Assembly (NCBI GenBank): GCA_948567375.1 | Contig: OX419755.1 | Span: 73,040,944-73,104,943 of the forward strand | Length of the DNA: 64,000 bases | Direction of reading: 5' to 3' | Source of the DNA: Lunularia cruciata | Lineage: Eukaryota > Streptophyta > Marchantiopsida > Lunulariales > Lunulariaceae | Notes under the pieces: model-generated | What the model was told of the DNA's origin: nothing | The model's database searches: none | Seen by the model: only the letters and a program-made list of their open reading frames with translations | Program-made: the position numbers and the translations under genes | In this document: piece after piece, positions 55,961 through 64,000 of the stretch | Layout of the letters: each line of letters begins with the position of its first letter | How positions within the stretch are numbered: position 1 is the stretch's first letter

Positions 55961-57329
55961 TAAGTTAAGTAAATAAATGGAATATCAATTTGTATGTTTA
56001 TTGGAGTAGCCGTTGCTTTGGATAAATAGTTTCTACCTTGACCATTGGTGAAGTACCAAATTTATGAGCTACTATATAATTGTTGGTTTAGTTGTTTGTG
56101 TAATTTTTTGTAATTGTTGGTTTATTTATTGGTGTAAATGTTTAATTTTTAATTTTAGGGTGGAAAGAACAAGTTCTCCTTTGGTATAGTTGTTGGTTGT
56201 GTGGTCTTTTGTTGTTAGGAAATTTTTCATAAATAATCCTAATAAAATTTTATTTGCAAATTTTCCCTTGGTTGGTTGGGGAGAAAATGCTAGTTCTATA
56301 AGCAATGGCTCCACAGGTAGTTTACAATCATGTCCCTTATTTTTATGCACCATTACTTCACCATCTACATTGTGTGAAATTGCATTCATTATGCTCAAAC
56401 AACAACTCAATGTCAAGCTTGTGCAAGGCATAAGATAATACAATGCAAGTGAAAATTGGCCTCACATAGTTTTAGCATGGCATTCATGCTTGCAAGATAC
56501 AAGATACAATAGTGCAAGTGATGTAACAACATCAATACATTACTAGGCATTCAACATCAACTTTGAGTTGATCATCAAATCCAACATGCATGCAACTCAA
56601 TACAAATCTTCTTCAAAGGAAAGATTAGTTTTTTTTGGTCTCTTTTACATATTATCAAGTCCAATAAGATGCACTATAAAGTATATTATGGTTTCAACAA
56701 TTTTAATTGAGAATTTTATGTTGCACTTACGAGTGATTTGGCTGCATTCATAATTTGGATCATCAATAATACTCAAACATGCAAAGGAAAAACCACCAAG
56801 CACAACTTGGGCCTTGGAGGATGTTGTAAATAAGCTTTGCAATTCACTAGGATACAAACCAAAAGAAATCAATCTAGATATCCAAGGATAAACATGTAAA
56901 CATGATATTCATGTGCACTATTACTATATTTGGTATGAGAACTAGGTAACATATGCTACAATTCATAGCTCTTATGAAAAAGGATCTGATTATTAACCTC
57001 AATACTCTAAGCAAATATTGCAAGAAAATCTTGACATTACAATGTTGGTCAAGAACACTAGTATTAACCACTTCCATTGCTTTTTCTTTGTATACTTTGC
57101 ATTGATTTTTAGATTATCATTGGCTACCAATCACTCTTGGGCATCAAAAAAACATACTTGAAGAGCAAATACCTTGGGTTACAACTTTGCACCATTAGTA
57201 TTGATGTGGAAGGGCAACCTTTCCACATTGCTTGTATAGTTGTTGATACCAAAAATGACACAAATTAAGACTAGTTCCTTAAAAACCTATTGCAATACTT
57301 TTTGGAAGTATTAATGGGTAGATTACATC
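55961..57329. other. Unassigned AT-rich sequence
   Basis: No domain, LTR end or RNA gene recognised. A short AAGTAAGTTAAGTAA-type run lies at the copia edge (55940-55975). A 105-codon minus frame (56443-56126) matches nothing I know. Confidence 0.35.
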
Positions 57330-58109
57330 TATGACAACCTGGCAAATATCAGTTTTGCGGTAATCGGGTAAGTAAAGTTTGTTCCCGCTGAGATTTTGGT
57401 CAGAAATGTCCAATTACGAAGTCAAATAGTAACATGTAGTTCTTTTTGATTACGTCTTTAGTCTCTCAGGTAGCAACTACACGCAAAAGAGAGTAACAAG
57501 CTCACAATCTTGACCACTTGTCACAAATTTAGACACCCATAATCACAACATAGCAAATTCTATCAAAACAAATCTTGATTGTGATGATTCAGATTCTCCC
57601 AAAGATGGCACTTCACTGCATAATGACTTTGCCTCAAAATTGTGTTCCACCTCTCCACTAAAGGCACAACTTCCTTGATTGAAATTGCTTCACATCAACA
57701 TTGTGCTGCACTCACAAATGCAAAATACTACCAACACTACAATTCCTCTCAGATCTGTCAAGGCATTGCTCCGATTGCACTTCACTCAGGATCAAACACA
57801 CAAAATAAAGATCAAGGCCGCGGTATCCAACATCCAACAAGCACATTGACTTGCCCTTCAAATTTCTCCACACACTCCCAAACACAAACACAAAATTGAT
57901 ACTTGGAATTAAGCTCAAGCGACAAGCACTAAAATCAGCACTTCACTTTATCTATCTTCAAAAATATGAATACTAAACAACATAAGACTACAAATGCCTC
58001 CTTTAAATAGTGAAACAATCGACAGTTACTAACAACTATACCGTTCTATAACAACTCTACAAACCTACAGATCCAAAATGACAATGCAGCTCTTCCTCTC
58101 TCAAAACTA

Positions 58110-58370
58110 TTTCTACTCCAATCTGATGTCAATCTCCTCATCGGCTTCCGAACCCGATGATCTTCCTACCACTTCTCCTTCTTTGAGTATATCTGATTCT
58201 ACCAAGTCCTTCACTATTTCTACTACTTCTTCACTAGGAACTACAATTGAGATCATGGGTTATCCATCTACTCCTTATCTCCCGACCCACTCTTCTCTAA
58301 TGTCTCAATTGACAAGTCCAAAGACACCTGAATTCATACTTCTGCAACATTAGACTTTGCTACTATCAAT
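58110..58370 (-). pseudogene. U3 ORF C-terminal remnant (copy J)
   Basis: The minus strand gives SIETLEKSGSGDKE, the conserved segment before the C-terminal tail, then a short run to near 58110, with stops and a shift. The rest of the ORF is deleted. Confidence 0.6.
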
Positions 58371-58689
58371 TCTTTTGTTAATTTTATTATATCCTCATCA
58401 AGAATTGTAATTGAAAGCATGAGTACACTATCTACACCTTCAATTTATAACCCATTGTCCCCTAATCACTCATGTTACTGACCCAAAGACACTTATTGTC
58501 TGATCTTGCACTTTGTGTTCATTCACTATTGCTATTTCTCTTCTAATTCTATCATATTTTCAATCAAAACCGAAATTGAAGTCATGAGTATCCTAAATAT
58601 CTTCTTTCCCTACTCTAACTATTTTAGACCCTTCAAATATCTTACCCAAAGACTCCTACATCCGATGTCTGATTACCTTGGTTGAATCA

Positions 58690-58810
58690 CATTTGTCTTG
58701 AGTCAAAGTCTTTAGACCCAAAGTCTTGTAAACCCAAAGTCTGAAGTCTGAAGTCCAAAGTCTGAATTCCAAAGTCTGTAGACCCAAAGACACCAACCCA
58801 AAGACACTAA
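58690..58810. repeat. Short CCCAAAGTC repeats
   Basis: At least eight imperfect copies of CCAAAGTCT or CCCAAAGAC occur in 120 bp. The unit resembles the CCCGAAG/CCCAAAG motif scattered in U3 of the other LTRs. Confidence 0.55.
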
Positions 58811-59249
58811 TCTACTCTGTACATCTACTCCCAAAACTTCAAATGCTTGTAACTTTTGCTATAGACCTCCAAAGTTTATGATTTTGGTGGCAAAAGAAAG
58901 CCCTAGACGAGACACTTCCAACAAAATATAGCACGCATGATTTAGACCTTTTGTCATTGAGATAAATCCCCTGCAATAATCTTGACCTGTAACCTTTATT
59001 CCGATGCAAAGTATTCTCTTTCGGCGTCTAACCTCCTTCTTCTTCTTCTTCCTCCTCTAATACAAAGTAAGCTTCTTTGAGTTTGATCCAATCCAAGTCC
59101 TTCTTCCTCAAATACAAAGTAGACTTCCTAGGCTTGATCAAAATATAGGTTTCCACTCATTTTTTCTCCATTTGGTTTCAATTTGGATTTATCAAGGCAC
59201 TTCTTCTTCAAAAATCATCCAAAATGGAAAATGTGGGTACCACAACATC

Positions 59250-59719
59250 TTCCAAACATCACATGTTTTAAAGGCTATCAAAAGAGATTTAGAAAAACTA
59301 ATGAAGCAAATTTTGGGCACCAATTCCATAGTTTTTGTATGGACTCTCTTGATGAAAAAAATTGTCACATGTTTCAAAACCAAAACTTTCCTCACTTTGT
59401 TGGAAGTGCACTTATGCATTAATATGTATTTTTCATGATTTATTTGACTTTAATTGACTCTGATTATATTATTTGTTTAGATGCTTGCTTATTATGCCAA
59501 AGAATTGCAAAAGATCAATAATATTTCATCCAAAGTGTCAGAGATCCTTGAGTCAAAGGTAGAATTTAGGAACAAGCATTCATTGGAGGTAATTGATATA
59601 AGCAACTTACATCATAATTTGTATAGGCACTCAAAGCTTGGATTTCAGATGCATGTTAACTCATTATACTCAAATAGTGACACAATTTTGGCCAATCCTC
59701 ACATGTTCTACACTAAGGT
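59250..59719. other. Unassigned sequence before gypsy K
   Basis: A stretch of plus-strand open pieces (for example 59481 onward, MLAYYAKELQKINNISSKVS) that matches no family I recognise. It may be decayed gag of element K. Confidence 0.3.
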
Positions 59720-62270
59720 TCATGACCCAAACATTCTTGTAACCATCCAAGGAAGTGTGATCCTAATATTTTTTGTCAACTAGGAGTCCTTGGTAAACAT
59801 CATAATCAGGGGTGTGATGGAAAAACTAGGCTGAAAAGGTATTGCCAAGACCTCTACCCTTCTCCAAATGGCCAATGGAAGAAGACATTGCACTCTTAGA
59901 TTGTTGTCCAAGGTCCCTAAATTCATTGATGAGCAGACCTTTTTAGTTGACTACCTTATAATTGATACTCTTGCTCTTACATAATTTCCACTCTTATTGT
60001 GAGTCCCATGGCTAATGGACAGCAATGTAGTCACCTCTTAGCAAACTAGTAGGCTAAAATTTGGGAGAAAATTGAATCACAACATGCTTCCAATTTACAC
60101 AACAAAACTTATGTCAAGCTTGGATCATGAAGGCAAACCAAGTTTTAGTATTGAGTGCATAGAACCCTACTCACATTGATAGTAATGAGGAAATAATAGA
60201 TGCCATTGCTAATTGTCTTTTCATAATGGAGGAAGAAATGAGAGGTCATGCCATAGAACTCTATGACAATAGCTCTTTTGGCAAGTTTGCAAAATGTTAT
60301 TGGCAAGCACACTTCCATGGCCCCAAAAGAAGTTTCTTTGGACTCAAAAAAGGCTCTTGTATCACTAGATGGAGCGTGCCACCATGTACTACTCCCATTG
60401 CCTTACATCAATAACATATCAAGGAGACCGTGGCTACCTCTTGCTTCTATGTCAAAGATGATATTAATTGTTAGGATGAAGAAATGGATGAGGAATGCTT
60501 CCATCTTGATAGGATTCTCCCCAAAAACATTATTATTCCTTGACCCAATGAAACAAAGCCCATTTTGAGTAACAAGGTTTTCCCAATTATTACGGAGACC
60601 ACAAGTCCTCTATCTTATATCATTGTTGTTGATACCATGGGAAAACCCACAAAGAGAATTGAAAAAGAACAAGAAGTCTATCATACAATACTTGAGGACA
60701 AGATGCAAAGACACTTCATAGAAAAACCTCTAAATTAGTCTTTTGGGATTGTTCTCCCCCACTTATAGGTCATAAACAAGGTTCATAATCTTGACATTGC
60801 GTAGGTAGATAAAAGGTTGAAATATATGAAGATCAACACCAACATGTCTATGGAGGACCAGCTTTCCTATCAAACACTTTTTTGAGAGTTTAGTTATGTG
60901 TTTTCCTACAACTACATAGAAATCTTTGGTGTTGATCCCAATATATGCCAACATTGCATCTTACTTTGTTTAGGTGCTATTCCAATAAGATCCTAACCAT
61001 ATTGGCTGAAACTCATTTACTCTTAGTAAGTGTGAGACAAATTAGACAAACTCCTAAAGTGTGGATTTATCTATCCCATAAGAGAAACCAAATAGGCCTT
61101 TGCAATCTTGGTTGTTCCTAAAAAGGATATGGAGAAGGTACATATCTATGTGGACTTTTAGAAGCTGAATGTTCATACCATCCTAAACCCCTTCCCAATC
61201 CTATCACAAACACACTACTAGATAAAGTGGCTTGTAGCCAATGCTTCTCATTCATAGATGGGTATTATGGCTACAATCTGATTGCCATTGCTCCAAAAGA
61301 TCAATACAAAACTACGTTTGTCCTAGAGTGGGGTACCTATGCGTACCGTGTGATGCCTTTGGGTTGTAGGATGCTCTTGCAACATTTCAAAAATACATGA
61401 TGATCCTTAGGTGCAATAAGGAAGGACATGGAGCTATATCTCAACAGTATATGCACCCATAGCTCCCACAATAACCATATTATGGCACTAAGAGCTGTTT
61501 TGCATAATTGTAGGCAAGTGAAGATTTCTTTGAACCTACAAAGTGTCTATTTTTTGGTCTCTTCTTAGTCACCTAGTCAGTGAGAATGGATTAGTGGTAG
61601 ACAAAGAGAAGATCCAAGTCATTCAAGAGCTACCCATCAAAAAGACTATATTAGAGTTATGGTGTTTCTTAAGATGTACAAGATACTACAAGCAATATGT
61701 TTATATGTATGCTAAAATCACCTCTTTACTAATGGGCTTGCTGCACACTATATTTGACTTTATGTGGATGGATAAATGCACAGAAATATTTGAGACCTTG
61801 AAGCAAAAATTGGCTATAGCTCTAATTTTGGTAGTGCCACATTGGGAGTTGATCCTCCATGTTTTCATAGACACCTATAATACCACTATGGACATTGTTC
61901 TAGCTTGGTACGATGAGGAGCAACTAGAACACCCAATCTACTATGCTAGGAGGCAAGTAAGCTTGACTAAAAGAAACTATCAGAAACCAAGTAGAAGTCC
62001 ATTGGGATGATTTTGCTGTCCAAAGTTTTGACACTACTTGATGGGCAATAGTTTTGTCTTCCATATGGACCATGGAGCCCTCAAATACCTGATTAATAAA
62101 CCCTACTAAGTAGGAAGATTGGCCTATTGGATGCTCCTCTTAAAAGAGTTCTCTTTTACAATGGAATACCATTTGGGAAGTCTAATAATAACTCAAACTC
62201 AAACTGTATTGCCAGATTACCCAGATTGTCATGTTGTGGTTTGCATAGCACATGAAAAAGTAAACTAGCA
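59720..62270 (+). pseudogene. Old Ty3/gypsy pol remnant (K)
   Basis: Plus strand, many stops. A protease-like part (59720-59960) reads ILVTIQGSVILIFFVN, then MEKLG and LLQMANGRRH. RT (61100-61400): ISMWTF/VDF-type start, FIDGYYGYNLIAIAPKDQ, TTFVLEWGTYAYRVMPLG. The YxDD catalytic motif is not readable. RNase H (61543-62270): ENGLVVDKEKIQVIQELP, RYYKQYVYMYAKI, HPIYYARRQVSLTKRNY, HMDHGALKYLINKPY. The GYNLIAIAPKDQ motif suggests the Tat/Athila side. No LTRs could be paired to it. Confidence 0.75.
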
Positions 62271-64000
62271 TGGTTTATCTCCATAAAGGTTGAGTAGGTT
62301 GTATGACGGATCCCATGGTTGAGCTATTACTATGTGAGCAATCTATGTGTTAAGTGGTTGGGCATGTGGATTACAACCATATCCTTTTCAAGGGCTCCAA
62401 TGTATATAAGTAGTGGAGAGTTGAGAGAAGCGTGTGTGTTTTCAATTTCAGGAGTCTCGAGTGGGAGGAGTATGTGGAGAGTGAGAGTTGAGCCAAACAT
62501 GGACACCAGGGTGTCAAAGGAAGCATTTGAGCATGAGATGTCCCATTCTCCTAATTTGCACTCCCAAATCCTTTTCTGATCAAGCTTTAGATTCTACAAC
62601 GTGATGGCTTATTGGACTAGATGGTGGTATATTTGGGGCGGCATTCATAGAGTAGATGATAGAAAACCTCAATTTTTTTGTCCCTCTAGTGCTTAATTAT
62701 GAGCAAGTCTAGGATTTAACAATTTATGTGCTCTTATACAAGAAGAAGGATTTAAGTTTGTTTATGAGCTTCAAGGTGGAGTTGTGGGGTCCATTCATAA
62801 AAAATTGAAGAGGCTAAATGACAAATTTGCAAGAATTTGGATCCAAACAAGGGAAGCCTAGACTTCTTTGAGGATTGAAGGAGCTATGGGAGTGCATTTG
62901 GGAAGAGGAGATCATGTTGGAGAGAAGAGCTGATATGCTACAATTGAGAGACAAAAACCAAGGGAATTGAGCAGATTTTGAGTGGATTAGGGTCAATTGA
63001 AGCAGGGGTGTTAAATTCTCACTCAAATGAGCAAACTAGAAAATTATGAGAGTTGTGTCATACCTTTTCATGATCTATTGCTAGGAATAGTGAGTTGATA
63101 AAGTGATCACTATATTGAGCTCCATAAATTCTATTTTTGAGTAAATCTTGTATTGGATCTGATCATTTGAAGGTGGAACATTGGAAATAAAATTGTTGAG
63201 GAGAAGATTATGATTAAGTTTGGGGTTTTAATTACTTCTTAGGCTGTGTTTCAAATAAAGCTATAAAAATTTCTAATATTGTTGGTGGTTAGGTCTTGCA
63301 CCTTTGTAGAAATTTTTCATGTGATCTCCTCAATTAGTGAATTTAGAGTCTTGGATAAAACATACTTGGGTCTATAGAGCTAGCAAGTTAGCCTAGCTCA
63401 AGAATTGATCTATATCTAGGAATTGGGATTAGATTGAGCTATAAAATCTCAAAGGGGTTTACAAAAGATCACAAATAGCTACTATGGAAAATTTGGTTGG
63501 TTCATGATTCATAGAGTGTGAAAACTAATGCCATAAGTTCCACTAAGAATACTATCATAAACTCAATAGAAGTATTTCTATCTTCAATCACTACTAAATG
63601 CCAACTCTTCCATTTCTATGATAATGATTGAAAACTTTAGTTTAGTACTGCAGCTTTTAGGACTATATGTGTTTCTGATCTAGAAATATGGTGGAATTGC
63701 CAAGGCTCGGGAGCAATCCCTAATTGAGGGTACTCAATTAGGGATTTTGAAATTAGGGTGAAAACCTACAAAAAGTTGGCCAAGTTTAAGACCTTGTAAA
63801 GGGAGCTATATTCATTAGATTATGCCTTGCTTTATACCATTGAAAATCTGATGTCATAGGCTTTTTATTGAGTCTTAGATCATTTAAATCAGAGCAACAC
63901 AAAAAAAGGTATTGTCATTTGAGTTGTATAGAGTTTTCCCCATTCAAGAGGTATAGAATTTCTCCACTTGGAAGACAAATTGGTTTGGAAGTTGGAGTAC
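62271..64000. other. Unassigned sequence at right edge
   Basis: Follows the gypsy K RNase H. A TATATAAG at 62403-62410 could belong to an LTR, but no termini are seen. Plus-strand pieces at 62690-62950 (KKKDLSLFMSFKVELWG) are broken by stops. Nothing firm is identified. Confidence 0.35.

Larger units (their letters stand above)
57330..59244 (-). mobile_element. Shortened solo LTR of the giant-LTR family (copy J)
   Basis: Exact duplications ACATC at 57325-57329 and 59245-59249. The left end TATGACAACCTGG is mutated; the right end GTGGGTACCACA is intact. It is only 1,915 bp because most of the U3 ORF is missing; the R-U5 part, TATA box (58002-58010) and ORF C-terminus remain. Its U3 part has a cluster of CCCAAAGTCT-like repeats at about 58690-58810. 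Confidence 0.9.

Noticed and set aside
58690..58810. CCCAAAGTC cluster as a CRISPR array
   Set aside because: Units are 8-10 bp, imperfect and irregularly spaced with no spacer pattern; it is a plant LTR.
62319..62579. 86-codon frame after a TATATAAG box as a gene
   Set aside because: No homology recognised, composition unremarkable and surrounding sequence is decayed gypsy; the box alone is not enough.

Overview
This window looks like gene-poor, repeat-dense DNA from a large plant genome, possibly a gymnosperm, though the species cannot be fixed from sequence alone. The support is several lineages of plant LTR retrotransposons: Ty1/copia, a Ty3/gypsy chromovirus with a chromodomain, and Tat/Ogre-like Ty3/gypsy elements. 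They carry plant-type primer sites (initiator-tRNA-Met and a tRNA-Asp-like site). No intact host gene, rRNA, tRNA or CRISPR array was found. Nearly all coding sequence is retrotransposon sequence with in-frame stops, so most coding entries are called pseudogenes.

Layout. 1-3065 is the 5' half of a minus-strand chromovirus ending at its 5' LTR. 3066-11018 is old sequence containing a very diverged LTR-ORF remnant, split by a complete solo LTR (4142-7881, TSD GTAGA). From 11019 to about 55960 a single rearranged Ty1/copia element has acted as a landing pad. Its 5' LTR is at 11019-11250, gag-protease-integrase at 31437-33601 and the first half of RT at 42565-43540; the second half of RT, RNase H, PPT and part of the 3' LTR lie inverted between 55960 and 44065. 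Into it went a chromovirus (11527-29894, TSD TTGTG), itself hit by a 12.7-kb Tat-like element (13133-25866, TSD CGTTG). A related truncated element followed (33602-42564, TSD ATGTT), itself hit by a solo LTR (33855-37552, TSD TGATG). A plus-strand solo LTR (44401-54288, TSD GTAGC) was hit by a 6.1-kb gypsy element (46003-52136). A further solo LTR of that gypsy family lies at 54756-55441. Beyond the copia lie a shortened solo LTR (57330-59244, TSD ACATC), a decayed plus-strand gypsy pol (about 59720-62270) and unassigned sequence.

The unusual system is the LTR itself. The Tat-like family has giant LTRs of about 3.7-3.8 kb, and each carries a long open frame in gag-pol sense, upstream of a conserved TATTTAAG box, so apparently in U3. 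The predicted protein is about 790-860 residues: a conserved N-terminal domain, an acidic Ser/Glu-rich linker, a long coiled coil and a short conserved C-terminal tail. It has no zinc knuckle, protease, RT, integrase, signal peptide or membrane span that I can see. Two subfamilies differ upstream of a shared Met. Two type-1 copies are exactly the same length (2,574 nt), and a type-2 copy stays in one frame for 2,385 nt apart from stop codons, suggesting past protein-level selection. Solo LTRs therefore work as independent mobile cassettes for this ORF. A second regulatory observation is perfect heat-shock-element arrays upstream of the TATA box in the chromovirus LTRs.

Boundaries supported by exact target-site duplications are firm. 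Protein-family calls rest on motifs read by eye. Functional statements about the U3 ORF are inference.
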